From Actinocatenispora sera (GTDB lineage Bacteria > Actinomycetota > Actinomycetes > Mycobacteriales > Micromonosporaceae), in NCBI RefSeq assembly GCF_018324685.1, contig NZ_AP023354.1, positions 6,220,426-6,284,425 on the forward strand: 64,000 nucleotides of DNA, written 5' to 3'. The notes beneath the pieces are model-generated. The model ran no database searches and was not told where the DNA came from. It saw only the letters and a program-made list of their open reading frames with translations. Positions 8,163 through 16,972 of this stretch are shown one piece after another; within the stretch, counting starts at the first letter, position 1, and every line of letters begins with the position of its first letter. The position numbers and the translations under genes were made by a program.

Positions 8163-8190
8163 CCACGAACGGCCACCCCCCGATTCGACA
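8163..8190 (-). promoter_or_regulatory. Candidate ECF42-dependent promoter
   Basis: On the minus strand TGTCGA (8185-8190) is followed after 17 bases by CGTGG (8163-8167), about 80 bases upstream of the first YCII start. ECF42 factors are reported to recognise a TGTCGA -35 element and to autoregulate their YCII-sigma operons; the -10 match here is only partial. Confidence 0.4.
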
Positions 8191-8264
8191 CTCTCCCGCA
8201 AACTTTCCCGGATTTTCCGCGTCCCGGCTTGCCCGATCATCGAACCGGTCGGTACCATCTCTGC

Positions 8265-8846
8265 ATGCCGGTACCCAGGGGAACGACGCTGGATCCGTCC
8301 CGCACCCGGGACGCGATCGTGTCGACCGCCACCGGCCTGCTCTACCAGCGAGGCCTCGACGGCATCGGCGTCGCCGAGCTGTGCCGGGAGCTCGGCGTGT
8401 CGAAGGAGACGCTGTACCGCCACTTCGGCTCGAAGGACGGGCTGATCCAGGCGGTACTGGAGCGTCGCAGCGACCGGGTCGTCCAGTGGCTGGCCGAGGT
8501 CGTGGCCGACGCCGGCGACGATCCCGCCCGGCAGCTCGCCGCACTGTTCGACGCCCTCGGCCGCTGGTACGGCGAACCGCGCTTCCGCGGCTGCGCCGTG
8601 CTGAACGCCGCCAGCCAGCACCACGCCGATCCGGTCCGGCCGATCGCCGCCCGCCACCTGGACCGGTACCTGTCGCTGCTGACCGGAATCGCGACCCGGG
8701 CCGGGGCCGCCGACCCCGCCGCCCTCGGCCGGCAGTTGCTGATGCTGGTGGAGGGCGCCACGGTCTGCGCCGACCACGCGGACGCCGACGGACGCACCGC
8801 GCAGCTGGCCCGGGCGGCCGCGCTGAAACTCCTGCGGGACGGATGA
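8265..8846 (+). CDS. TetR/AcrR family transcriptional regulator
   Basis: A 193-residue repressor. The HTH (about residues 12-58) reads RTRDAIVSTATGLLYQRGLD, then GVAELCRELGVSKETLYRHFGSK, with the classic YRHFGSKDGL ending. The ligand-binding part contains FRGCAVLNAASQHHADP, a pattern shared by regulators of small alkyl or oxidative ligands. The ATG at 8265 is supported by the normal spacing of the HTH from the N-terminus. Its stop overlaps the ATG of the serine hydrolase by four bases (ATGA), so the two form an operon and the regulator probably controls the hydrolase along with itself. Confidence 0.85.
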   Translation: MPVPRGTTLDPSRTRDAIVSTATGLLYQRGLDGIGVAELCRELGVSKETLYRHFGSKDGLIQAVLERRSDRVVQWLAEVVADAGDDPARQLAALFDALGRWYGEPRFRGCAVLNAASQHHADPVRPIAARHLDRYLSLLTGIATRAGAADPAALGRQLLMLVEGATVCADHADADGRTAQLARAAALKLLRDG

Positions 8847-9982
8847 TGGACGGTTTCGTGGCACCGGGGTACGAGGGCGTGGCCGCCGCCTTCGAGCGCA
8901 ACTTCACCGAGCGCGGCGAGGTCGGTGCGGCGTTCGCCGCCCACCATGCCGGGCGACCCGTGGTCGACCTGTGGGGCGGTGTCGCCGACCGGTCGACCGG
9001 ACGAGCCTGGCAGCGCGACACGCTGCAGCTGGTGTTCTCCGGTACGAAGGGGCTTGCCGCGGCGTGCGTCCTGCTGCTGGTCGAGCGCGGCCGGCTCGAC
9101 CTCGACGCGCCCGTCGCCCGGTACTGGCCGGAGTTCGGTCAGGCCGGCAAGGCCGCAATCACCGTGGCCGAGGTGCTGTCGCACCAGTGCCGGCTGCCCG
9201 GCGTGCGGGCGCCGTTCACGACCGCCGAGCTGCTCGACCACGACGTGATGGCGGCGCTGCTCGCCGCCCAGGCGCCGTCCGATGACCCGCGCGCCGAGTT
9301 CACCTACCACGCACTGACCTACGGCTGGCTCGTCGACGAGGTGGTCCGGCGGGTCGACGGGCGAAGCGTCGGCGCGCTGTTCCACCAGGAGTTCGCCGCC
9401 CCGCTGGAACTGGAACTGTGGATCGGGCTGCCGGACGAGCTGCACCACCGCGCCGCCACCACCGTTGCCGGCCCCGGTCTGCTGGCAGCCGGCGAGCCGA
9501 CCGACGACTACGGCCGGCTGGTGCGCAATCCGCTGGTCGTACCGGGCGCACCCGACATCTGGAACGGCGCCGCGTTTCGCCGGGCCGGGCTGGCCGCGGT
9601 CGGCGCACACGGTACCGCGCAGTCGATCGCCCGGTTCTACGCCGGCCTGGCGGGCGACGGGGCCTGGGGCGACGTCCGGTTGCTGGCCCCCGAGACGGTG
9701 CGCCTCGGCCGCCGGCTGCTGCGTCGCGGCACCGACTCGGCCGCCGGCACCCCGATGGCGTACGGGGCGGGCTTCGAGCTGTTCACCGAACTCGGCCTGC
9801 TGGGGCCGGCCACCGACGTGTTCGGGCACGCCGGCGCCGGCGGCTCCCGGCACGGCGCCTGGCCGGCGGCCCGGGTCGGTTTCTCCTACGCGATGAACGA
9901 GATCCGCGCCGAGTTCCCGGATCGCCGGCCGCTCAGCCTGCTCGCCGCGCTGCACGACGCCGTCCGGCGCGCACCCGCCTGA
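8843..9982 (+). CDS. Serine hydrolase of the class C beta-lactamase / family VIII esterase fold
   Basis: A 379-residue cytoplasmic protein. The nucleophile-general-base motif SGTK is at residues 66-69 (SxxK). The second motif is YHA near residue 155 (FTYHALTYG) instead of the beta-lactamase YxN, as in EstB-like carboxylesterases. A C-terminal GHAGAGGSRHGAW stretch takes the place of the KTG box. There is no signal peptide, which argues against cell-wall or antibiotic hydrolysis and for an intracellular esterase. It starts at the first of two ATG codons inside the TetR stop (ATGA overlap). The substrate is unknown; the coupled TetR may sense it. Confidence 0.85.
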   Translation: MMDGFVAPGYEGVAAAFERNFTERGEVGAAFAAHHAGRPVVDLWGGVADRSTGRAWQRDTLQLVFSGTKGLAAACVLLLVERGRLDLDAPVARYWPEFGQAGKAAITVAEVLSHQCRLPGVRAPFTTAELLDHDVMAALLAAQAPSDDPRAEFTYHALTYGWLVDEVVRRVDGRSVGALFHQEFAAPLELELWIGLPDELHHRAATTVAGPGLLAAGEPTDDYGRLVRNPLVVPGAPDIWNGAAFRRAGLAAVGAHGTAQSIARFYAGLAGDGAWGDVRLLAPETVRLGRRLLRRGTDSAAGTPMAYGAGFELFTELGLLGPATDVFGHAGAGGSRHGAWPAARVGFSYAMNEIRAEFPDRRPLSLLAALHDAVRRAPA

Positions 9983-10060
9983 CCAACCCGAAGGCCCGGA
10001 CCGGCGCGCGAACACCGAACCGAGCCGAGGGCTCTGACCGGTGCGGCGCCGGGTGGGCGG

Positions 10061-11485
10061 TCAGTGGCGGCGGGCGCTGAACACGGCGGCGCTGTGGCCG
10101 CCACGCGAACCGCCCCGCCCGGTACGGGAGCCGCCGTCACCCTGCGCGGTGCCGCCGGCGGGGTGCTGTCGCGCGGCCGCGCGTTGCCGCCCACGACCGC
10201 CGCTGCGCCGGCGCCCCCGGCCGGCGGGCGGTGCGGCCGCCGTCGCCGTACGGGCGTTGCCCTCGCCCGGCGCGCCGGCGTTCGACGACAGCTCCTTGGG
10301 GTCGGCGAGCGTCCGGCTGCCGGGCACGATGGTGGCCAGTACCGGATGGTCGGCCGACGTGACCCGGGTGGTCGGTGCGGTGATCCGGGCCGCCCGCAGC
10401 AACTTGCGGACCTCACCGGCCTGCTCGGTGTTGGTCAGGGTGACCACGGTGCCGGAGCCGCCGGCCCGCGCGGTGCGCCCGGACCGGTGCAGGTACGCCT
10501 TGTGGTCGGCGGGCGGATCGGCGTGGATGACCAGCGCCACGTCGTCGACGTGGATGCCGCGCGCGGCGATGTCGGTGGCCACCAGCGCCGCCACCCGGCC
10601 GGACCGGAAGTCGTCGAGATTGCGGGTACGGGCGTTCTGGCTCAGGTTGCCGTGCAGTTCGGCGGCCGGTACGCCGTTCCGTTGCAGCTGGCGGACCAGC
10701 GCCTTCGCGCCGTGCTTGGTGCGGGTGAACACGACCGTACGGCCCGGCGCGCTGGTCAGATCGACCAGCACGGGCAGCCGGTGCTCGCGCTCGACGTGCA
10801 GTACGTGGTGGGTCATGGTGCTCACCGGGGACTGCGCCGAGTCGGCCTCGTGCCGGGCGGGCTTGGACAGGTACGCGCGGACCAGGGTGTCGACCTCGCG
10901 GTCGAGCGTGGCGGAGAACAGCAGCCGCTGCCCGCCGGCTGGGGTCTGGCCGAGCAGCCGGCGCACGACCGGCAGGAACCCGAGCGCCGCCATGTGGTCG
11001 GCCTCGTCGAGGACGGTGATCTGCACCGCGGACAGGGTGCAGTGCCCCTGCCCCATCAGGTCCTCCAGCCGGCCGGGACAGGCCACGACGATGTCGACGC
11101 CACGCCGGATCGCGGCCACCTGCGGCCCCTGGCCGACACCACCGAACACGGTGCGCGAGGTCAACCGGGCGGCGGCGGCCAGCGGCTGCAGCGCCTCGTC
11201 GATCTGGCCGACCAGTTCCCGGGTCGGCGCGAGGATCAGCGCGCGCGGCGCGCCGGGCTTCGGCCGGGCACCGCCGGACAGCCGGGCCACCAGCGGCAGC
11301 AGGAATGCGAGGGTCTTACCGGAGCCGGTACGGGCCCGGCCGAGCACGTCGCGCCCGGCGAGCGCGTCGGGGATGGCCGCGGCCTGGATCGGGGTAGGGG
11401 TGTGGATGCTTCGGGAGGTGAGTACCTCGGTCAGCCGCGCGGGCAGGCCGAAGTCGCTGAACGAAGAAGACAAGAAGTTCGCCAT
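10061..11485 (-). CDS. DEAD-box ATP-dependent RNA helicase with basic Gly/Arg-rich tail
   Basis: A 474-residue helicase with all core motifs: Q motif (TPIQAAAI near 31), Walker A ARTGSGKT at 51-58, PTREL at 87-91, DEAD at 160-163, SAT near 191, and HRSGRTARAG near 360. After residue 400 comes a low-complexity Gly/Arg/Ala/Pro tail ending SARRH, typical of RNA-binding extensions in RhlE/DeaD relatives. It probably unwinds structured RNA in ribosome assembly or cold adaptation. The start MANFLSSSFSDFG at 11485 matches the family N-terminus; the longer frame to 11680 has no family resemblance. About 270 bases of leader with no gene lie upstream, consistent with a regulated 5' UTR. Confidence 0.9.
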   Translation of the reverse strand: MANFLSSSFSDFGLPARLTEVLTSRSIHTPTPIQAAAIPDALAGRDVLGRARTGSGKTLAFLLPLVARLSGGARPKPGAPRALILAPTRELVGQIDEALQPLAAAARLTSRTVFGGVGQGPQVAAIRRGVDIVVACPGRLEDLMGQGHCTLSAVQITVLDEADHMAALGFLPVVRRLLGQTPAGGQRLLFSATLDREVDTLVRAYLSKPARHEADSAQSPVSTMTHHVLHVEREHRLPVLVDLTSAPGRTVVFTRTKHGAKALVRQLQRNGVPAAELHGNLSQNARTRNLDDFRSGRVAALVATDIAARGIHVDDVALVIHADPPADHKAYLHRSGRTARAGGSGTVVTLTNTEQAGEVRKLLRAARITAPTTRVTSADHPVLATIVPGSRTLADPKELSSNAGAPGEGNARTATAAAPPAGRGRRRSGGRGRQRAAARQHPAGGTAQGDGGSRTGRGGSRGGHSAAVFSARRH

Positions 11486-11756
11486 CTGTGCGGATGTCCC
11501 GCCGACAACCGGAACCCGAGGGACTCGGCCGGCCAGGCGCGGAGCAGATCCCCCGGACGGGGTCCGGATGCTACGACGCGCCGACAACTCGCGGCAGGAG
11601 CTCAACGAGCTGATGCATCGATCATAGCCGTTGTGGATCTCACCCGCCGGAGGCCGGATACCGGCATCCGGCGGACGCACCCGGGAAATGAGTCACCGGA
11701 CAAGATTCCGCCCACTCGGGAGTGGCATACCTCACCACATCCGCCCGCTACCTCGA
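11486..11756 (-). other. Untranslated leader/intergenic region upstream of the RNA helicase
   Basis: No convincing gene is present in these 271 bases. On the minus strand a TATGAT hexamer (11621-11626) could be a -10 element placing a roughly 130-base leader before the helicase ATG; no good -35 element is visible. Cold-shock helicase genes often carry long leaders, so post-transcriptional control is possible. Confidence 0.35.
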
Positions 11757-12527
11757 TCAGGCGTCGCGGCGGCGGAGCAGCAGGCCGGCGAGCAGCAGGG
11801 CGCCGGCGGCCCAGCCGGCGACCACGCCGATGCCCTCCCAGGGCGGGAGCGGGAGTCCACGAAGGTTGGTGGTGGCTCGGATGCCGAGCCCGGCGGTCAT
11901 CGGCGCGAGCTGTTCGAGGTGCCGCCGGAGCGGATCGCTCACCGCCTGCGCGACCAGGACCGGCAGGTACAGCACGGCGAGCACCACGCCGATGGACACG
12001 GCGGTGTCCCGCACGACGGTGGCGATGCCGAGGGCCAGCAGCGCGACCAGTACCAGGTAGACGACGCTGCCGGCGGCGGCGCGCAGGGTCGGGCCGTGCG
12101 TGATCGAGCCGGGTACCGGTCCGGGACCGGCGCCGGTTTCGCCGGCGGGCAGCGCTGCGCGCCCGGCCAGGAGCGAGCCCACGACGGCGACCACACCAGT
12201 ACCGAGGGTGAGTACGGCGAGGGTGGTCGCCTTGGCGGCGAGCACGGTGAGCCGGCGCGGCATCGCGGCGAACGTGGTGCGCACCATGCCGGTGCCGTAC
12301 TCCTCGGCGACGGCGAGCACGGCGAGTACCACGACGACGGCCTGGCCGAGGTCGAGGCCGGTGAGGGCGAGCGCGGTGACATCCCGGCCGCCGCCCGCCG
12401 ACTGGTGCGTACCGGCCACGACCACCACGCCCACGCCGATCGTGGCGACGGCGGTACCGAGCAGCAGCCAGGCCGTGCTGGCGAGGGTGCGCAGTTTGGT
12501 CCACTCGGCGAGCAGTGCGGCGCTCAT
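11757..12527 (-). CDS. ABC-2 type transporter permease
   Basis: A 256-residue membrane protein with six hydrophobic segments, starting MSAALLAEWTKLRT. The LLAEWTKLRTLASTAWLL opening and EYGTGMVRTTFAAMPRR loop are hallmarks of actinobacterial ABC-2 permeases. It is the last gene of a three-gene exporter operon and overlaps the preceding permease by ATGA at 12524-12527. Together with the ATPase at 14083 it would make a heterodimeric permease pair. The neighbouring two-component system suggests an antimicrobial-peptide or envelope-stress detoxification exporter, by analogy with similarly arranged loci. Confidence 0.85.
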   Translation of the reverse strand: MSAALLAEWTKLRTLASTAWLLLGTAVATIGVGVVVVAGTHQSAGGGRDVTALALTGLDLGQAVVVVLAVLAVAEEYGTGMVRTTFAAMPRRLTVLAAKATTLAVLTLGTGVVAVVGSLLAGRAALPAGETGAGPGPVPGSITHGPTLRAAAGSVVYLVLVALLALGIATVVRDTAVSIGVVLAVLYLPVLVAQAVSDPLRRHLEQLAPMTAGLGIRATTNLRGLPLPPWEGIGVVAGWAAGALLLAGLLLRRRDA

Positions 12528-14086
12528 GCGTCCCTCCGCTGCATCACGAGCCGCGCGGCGCCGAGCGCCACCGCGGCGTAACCGGCGAGTACCAGCAGTC
12601 CGGCCCAGGGTGGCAACGGGTAGTAGCCGTTGGCGAACGTGTACGGGTAGTCGACCAGCGACGATCGCGGCAGCACGCCGAGAACCGAGAACGCGGCGGC
12701 CGGGGTGACGCGGAACAGCCACGTCTCGGCGGTCGCGGGCAGGCTGGCGCCGATCAGGTACGGCAGGACGAACACCACGACGCCGGCGGTGACCGCGCCC
12801 GCGCCGCGCCGCAGCATCGCGCCGAGGGCGAGCACCGCGACCGCGGTGAGCGCGGTGACCAGCCCGCACCCGACCACGACGCGCACCACGGTGCCGACGC
12901 CGGCGGGAAACACGTAGACCCCGTTGCCGGTCAGGATGTGGTCGCCGACCGGCACCGCGACGGCGGCGGCGAGAGCACCGGTCGCGAAGCCGACCGCGCC
13001 GATCACGATCGCCTTGGCGGCGAGCACCCGCTCCCGCTTCGGCGTGGCGGCGAGCGTGGTGCGGATCAGCCCGCGGCGGTACTCGCTGGTCACGAACAGC
13101 GTGGCCAGCACGATCAGGACGACCGTTCCGACGAGCAGGCCGACCAGCACGGTGCTGGCGGGGGTGTTGGTGCCGAGCACGCCCTGCACGACCGCCGGGG
13201 CGATGTCGCCGGACCCGGTGAGTACGGCGGTGTCGCCGGTGATGCGGGCACCACCGGCCGCGAGGATCGGGTAGAAGTCGGCCCGGCCCGTACCGATGCC
13301 GCGGCTTCGCCAGGCACCGCCGGTCTCTCCGGTGACGGTGACGTGCCGGAAACCGGCGGTGGCCTGGGTGGGGCGACCGGTCCGGCCGTGGAACGAGACC
13401 GGTGAGGTCACGAACAGCCCGACCCGCACGGTGCCGGGCAGCCCCGGGAGGCGGGCGACACCGACCTCGTGCCAGGCGACGCCGTCGGCGGACTCGTAGC
13501 CGGTGATCGTGTCCCCGTGCCGGGTCAGCCGCAGCCAGCGCGGCGCCGCGGGCACGCCGTGCCCGGACCGGTCGTGGGTGTAGTCGTACTGGAAGCGGAT
13601 CCCGTGCCGGCCGGTGGCGAGCACCGCCGCGTACGACGATCCGGGCGCGGTGCTGGGCGTGAGCAGGATGCCGGCCTTCGCCCAGTCCGCCAGCCCGGGG
13701 CGCGTCGCGGACGGCGACGGGGCGACGTTCACCGGATTGGTCGAGACCCGGCCGGAGAGCGAGGTGAGCTGGGCGGTGAGGCTGCCGTCGCCGGTGAGCG
13801 GGCGGCTCAGGTACCGGTAGCTGTCCGCGACCGCCTCGCCGTTCGGTCCGGTCGGTACCGTCGGGTGACCGCTGTGGCACGTGACGCCGGTGCCGGTACA
13901 GGTCCCGCTGTGGATGCCGTTGGCCACCAGGTAGGTGAGCAGCACGCACAGCAGCACGGCAACGCCGAGCCCGACCAGCCAGCCGCGGACGGTACGGAAC
14001 TTCACCCATTCGGCGCGCAGTGCCGGTCGCAGTCCGAGACCGCGGTCCGCGCCGGCGGTCCGCGCCGGTGCCTCGACGGCGCTCAT
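12524..14086 (-). CDS. ABC transporter permease with large extracytoplasmic domain
   Basis: A 520-residue permease. After the first membrane helix (about 38-58) comes an extracytoplasmic domain of some 230 residues. It has a concanavalin/DUF1349-like beta-sandwich flavour, with DTITGYESADGVAWHEVG and RVGLFVTSPVSF. Four to five further helices follow (about 290-520), including the EYRRGLIRTTLAATPKR loop shared with the smaller permease. Four cysteine/histidine-rich residues (CTGTGVTCH) lie just outside helix 1. The domain may bind the exported or sensed ligand. It overlaps the ATPase gene (ATGA at 14083-14086) and the second permease gene. Confidence 0.8.
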   Translation of the reverse strand: MSAVEAPARTAGADRGLGLRPALRAEWVKFRTVRGWLVGLGVAVLLCVLLTYLVANGIHSGTCTGTGVTCHSGHPTVPTGPNGEAVADSYRYLSRPLTGDGSLTAQLTSLSGRVSTNPVNVAPSPSATRPGLADWAKAGILLTPSTAPGSSYAAVLATGRHGIRFQYDYTHDRSGHGVPAAPRWLRLTRHGDTITGYESADGVAWHEVGVARLPGLPGTVRVGLFVTSPVSFHGRTGRPTQATAGFRHVTVTGETGGAWRSRGIGTGRADFYPILAAGGARITGDTAVLTGSGDIAPAVVQGVLGTNTPASTVLVGLLVGTVVLIVLATLFVTSEYRRGLIRTTLAATPKRERVLAAKAIVIGAVGFATGALAAAVAVPVGDHILTGNGVYVFPAGVGTVVRVVVGCGLVTALTAVAVLALGAMLRRGAGAVTAGVVVFVLPYLIGASLPATAETWLFRVTPAAAFSVLGVLPRSSLVDYPYTFANGYYPLPPWAGLLVLAGYAAVALGAARLVMQRRDA

Positions 14087-15057
14087 CGGCCCTGCTCCTG
14101 GTCGAGGACCGCCCGGTACTCGGACTCGCCGGCGGTGAGCCGCAGGTAGACGTCCTCCAGGGTCGCCCGCTGGCTCGTCACCTCGGCGAACGGCACGCCG
14201 GACCGGGCCAGTACCGCCACGATCCGCTGGGCGTCGGCCCCGGTCACGGTGACGGTGTTGCGGTCCGCGACCCGCGCCGCCAGCCCGTCTCGTTGCAGCG
14301 TCGCCGCCGCCTCGGCCGGCTGCGCGGTACGCAGCTGGACCCGGTCACCCGACTCGGCGGCGACCAGTTCGTCCACCGGTGCATCGGCGACGACCCGGCC
14401 GCGACCGACGACGACCACCTGGTCGGCGGTGCCCTGCAGTTCGCCCATCAGATGGCTGGACACCAGCACCGCGCGCCCCTCGCCGGCGAGCGAGCGCAGG
14501 AACCGGCGGATCCAGATGATGCCCTCGGGGTCCATCCCGTTGAACGGCTCGTCCAGGATCAGTACCGGTGGATCGCCGAGCATCGCCGCGGCGATGCCGA
14601 GGCGCTGTCGCATCCCCAGCGAGAAGCCGCCCGCCCTGCGGCGCGCGGCACCGGTCAGGCCGACCAGCTCGATCACCTCGTCCACCCGGCGTACCGGCAA
14701 CCGCTGCGACCGGGCCAGCCACAGCAGGTGGTTGCGCCCCGTCCGGCTCGGTTGCAGGGCGGCCGCGTCTACCAGCGCGCCCACGTGCCGCAGCGGCCGT
14801 CGCAGCCGCCGGTACGGCAGCCCGCCGACCAGCGCGCGGCCCTCGTCCGGGGCGTCCAACCCGAGGATGACCCGGATGGTCGTCGACTTTCCCGCACCGT
14901 TGGGCCCGACGAAGCCGGTCACCCGGCCGGGCGACACGGTGAAGCTCATCCCGTCGAGTGCCTGGGTGGCCCCGAATCGCTTGCGCAGCCCGGATACGTC
15001 GATCCTCTGCTCGGTCACGGTCACGGTCTCGGTCCGTTCGGTCGTCGGCTGGGTCAT
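14083..15057 (-). CDS. ABC transporter ATP-binding protein
   Basis: A 324-residue ATPase, first gene of the exporter operon. Walker A GPNGAGKST is at 51-59, the signature is FSLGMRQRLG near 147, and Walker B is VLILDEPFNGMDPEG near 167. The SHLMGE switch region follows, and a C-terminal DUF4162-like tail of about 90 residues (VTVTGADAQRIVAVL) is present. It matches the drug-export ABC-2 class. The ATG at 15057 gives a short Thr-rich leader; an internal GTG would remove it. The start faces the response-regulator gene across 120 bases, suggesting control by that system. Confidence 0.9.
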   Translation of the reverse strand: MTQPTTERTETVTVTEQRIDVSGLRKRFGATQALDGMSFTVSPGRVTGFVGPNGAGKSTTIRVILGLDAPDEGRALVGGLPYRRLRRPLRHVGALVDAAALQPSRTGRNHLLWLARSQRLPVRRVDEVIELVGLTGAARRRAGGFSLGMRQRLGIAAAMLGDPPVLILDEPFNGMDPEGIIWIRRFLRSLAGEGRAVLVSSHLMGELQGTADQVVVVGRGRVVADAPVDELVAAESGDRVQLRTAQPAEAAATLQRDGLAARVADRNTVTVTGADAQRIVAVLARSGVPFAEVTSQRATLEDVYLRLTAGESEYRAVLDQEQGR

Positions 15058-15078
15058 GGATGGTTGTACGGCGCGGGC

Positions 15079-15119
15079 GGTCGCAACGCGGTCGCGGCCG
15101 CTGATACCCGGTTGCGACC
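15079..15119. promoter_or_regulatory. Inverted repeat in the exporter / two-component divergent promoter
   Basis: GGTCGCAAC (15079-15087) and GTTGCGACC (15111-15119) are exact 9-base inverted copies separated by 23 bases, inside the 120-base region between the ABC ATPase start (15057) and response-regulator start (15178). It is a candidate site for the response regulator, although OmpR-type proteins more often use direct repeats. Confidence 0.4.
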
Positions 15120-15177
15120 CGGCAGCGGGGATGCTGGACGCAGGACGAGTACGGGCCGGAAGCGGAGGTGGACGTCG

Positions 15178-15840
15178 ATGAGGGTGCTGGTGGTCGAGGA
15201 CTTCGAGGTGCTGGCCCGGTCGATCGGCACCGGGCTGCGCCATGAGGGCATGGCCGTCGACGTCGTCCTGGACGGCGCCGAGGCGCTGGCGCACCTCGCG
15301 CTCACCCGCTACGACGTCGTCGTACTGGACCGGGACCTGCCCGGGGTGCACGGCGACGACGTCTGCCGCCGGCTGGTCGCGGACGGTGCCGACAGCCGGG
15401 TGCTGATGCTCACCGCGGCCGGTACGGTGCAGGACCGGGTGGACGGCCTCGATCTGGGGGCAGACGACTACCTGCCCAAGCCGTTCGACTTCGCCGAGCT
15501 GGTCGCCCGGGTCCGCGCCCTCGGCCGCCGAGCGACCCCCGCCGTACCGCCGACCCTCGGCTACGCCGACATCAGCCTCGACCCGGCCCGCCGGGTGGTC
15601 ACCCGGGCCGGGCGCCGGCTGGACCTGAGCCCGAAGGAGTTCGCCCTGCTGGAATGCCTGCTCGCCACCCCCGGTGTCGTCGTCTCCGCCGAGCAACTGC
15701 TCGAACGGGTCTGGGACGAGGCGGCCGATCCGTTCACCACGGCGGTCAAGCACACCATGCGTCGGCTGCGGGTCAAGCTCGGCGAACCCCCCGTCATCCA
15801 CACCGTCCGGGAGGGCGGCTACCGGATCGGAGACAGCTGA
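15178..15840 (+). CDS. OmpR/PhoB-type response regulator
   Basis: A 220-residue response regulator. The receiver domain (1-115) has the acidic pair VVED, the phosphoacceptor Asp51 (VVVLDRDLPG), a threonine in MLTAAG near 79, and the LPKPFD lysine near 101. The C-terminal winged helix (about 125-218) contains LSPKEFALLECLL and HTMRRLRVKLG, ending in VREGGYRIG. GGAGG lies 9-10 bases upstream of the ATG. The stop overlaps the ATG of the histidine kinase. It is likely to regulate the divergent ABC exporter. Confidence 0.92.
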   Translation: MRVLVVEDFEVLARSIGTGLRHEGMAVDVVLDGAEALAHLALTRYDVVVLDRDLPGVHGDDVCRRLVADGADSRVLMLTAAGTVQDRVDGLDLGADDYLPKPFDFAELVARVRALGRRATPAVPPTLGYADISLDPARRVVTRAGRRLDLSPKEFALLECLLATPGVVVSAEQLLERVWDEAADPFTTAVKHTMRRLRVKLGEPPVIHTVREGGYRIGDS

Positions 15841-16943
15841 TGAGCGCGACGCGACGAGTCGGTGCCCTGCTTCGCGCCAGGCGACCGGTCCTGCGGGCAC
15901 AGCTCACGCTGCTGTACTCCGGGCTGTTTCTCGCGGTCCTCGCCGGCGTGCTGCTGGCCACCAACCTCCTCTACGGCCACACCGCGGCGCGCGCCCCCGC
16001 CGGCACGGCACCCGGGGTGGCCGACTCCAGCAGCAGGTTCGACGTCGGCCCGGCGCTGGTCGGCCTGGCCGCCGCGGTGGTCGCGCTGGTCGGCGCCTGG
16101 TGGCTCGCCGGCCGCTTCCTGCGGCCGCTGCACGCCATCACCACCACCGCGCAACAGATCTCCGCCACCAACCTCAACCAGCGCCTCACGGTCCGGGGGC
16201 CGGACGACGAGCTGACCCGGCTCGGTACCACGCTCAACGACCTGCTGAGCCGGTTGGAGTCCGCCTTCACCGCGCAGCGCCACTTCGTGGCCAACGCCTC
16301 GCACGAGCTGCGTACCCCGCTCGCGGGTCAGCGGACCCTGCTTCAGGTCGCGCTCGCCGATCCGCACGCCGACCTGGCGTCCCTGCGCGCCGCGTGCGCC
16401 GAGGCGGTGGAGCTCGGCGCGCAACAGGAGAGGCTCATCGACGCCCTGCTCGCGCTCGCCACCAGCGAGCGCGGCATCGAGCGCCGGAGCCCGGTCGAGC
16501 TCGCCGGGCTCGCCGAGCGGGCACTCGCCGGCCGCCGCGCGGAGACGGGCGAGCGCGGCGTCCACATCGACGCCAGGCTCGCCGCGGCCCGGGCGTCCGG
16601 CGACCCCCGGCTGGTCGAGCTGCTCGTGGCGAACCTCGTCGACAACGCGATCCGGCACAACCGGCCCGACGGCACGGTCGAGGTCGTGACCGGGCCGGCC
16701 CCGAGTGGCGCAGCGACGATCACGGTCCGCAACACCGGTCCGGTGGTCCCCCCGGAGGACCTGGGCCGGCTCTTCCAGCCGTTCCAGCGGGCCGGCGGGC
16801 CACGCCTACGACACCGCGACGGGCACGGGCTCGGCCTGGCCATCGTCGCGGCGATCGCCGGTGCCCACCAGGCGACGGTCACCACCCGCGCGCAGGCCGG
16901 CGGCGGGCTCGAGATCACCGTCGCCTTCCCGACCGACCGCTGA
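15840..16943 (+). CDS. Sensor histidine kinase
   Basis: A 367-residue HisKA-type kinase. Two membrane helices (about 20-43 and 70-91) enclose a very short extracytoplasmic loop of about 25 residues, so it is probably an intramembrane-sensing kinase. HAMP follows (about 92-145). The phosphorylated His155 lies in NASHELRTPLAG. The ATPase domain has an N-box NLVDNAIRHN near 275 and a G2 box GHGLGLAIV near 334. The minimal sensor loop fits kinases that detect peptide antibiotics through a partner ABC transporter, here the divergent exporter with its big external domain. It overlaps the regulator gene by one base (TGATG). Confidence 0.9.
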   Translation: MSATRRVGALLRARRPVLRAQLTLLYSGLFLAVLAGVLLATNLLYGHTAARAPAGTAPGVADSSSRFDVGPALVGLAAAVVALVGAWWLAGRFLRPLHAITTTAQQISATNLNQRLTVRGPDDELTRLGTTLNDLLSRLESAFTAQRHFVANASHELRTPLAGQRTLLQVALADPHADLASLRAACAEAVELGAQQERLIDALLALATSERGIERRSPVELAGLAERALAGRRAETGERGVHIDARLAAARASGDPRLVELLVANLVDNAIRHNRPDGTVEVVTGPAPSGAATITVRNTGPVVPPEDLGRLFQPFQRAGGPRLRHRDGHGLGLAIVAAIAGAHQATVTTRAQAGGGLEITVAFPTDR

Positions 16944-16972
16944 CCGAACGCCCCGCCGGCCCGACCGCACGG

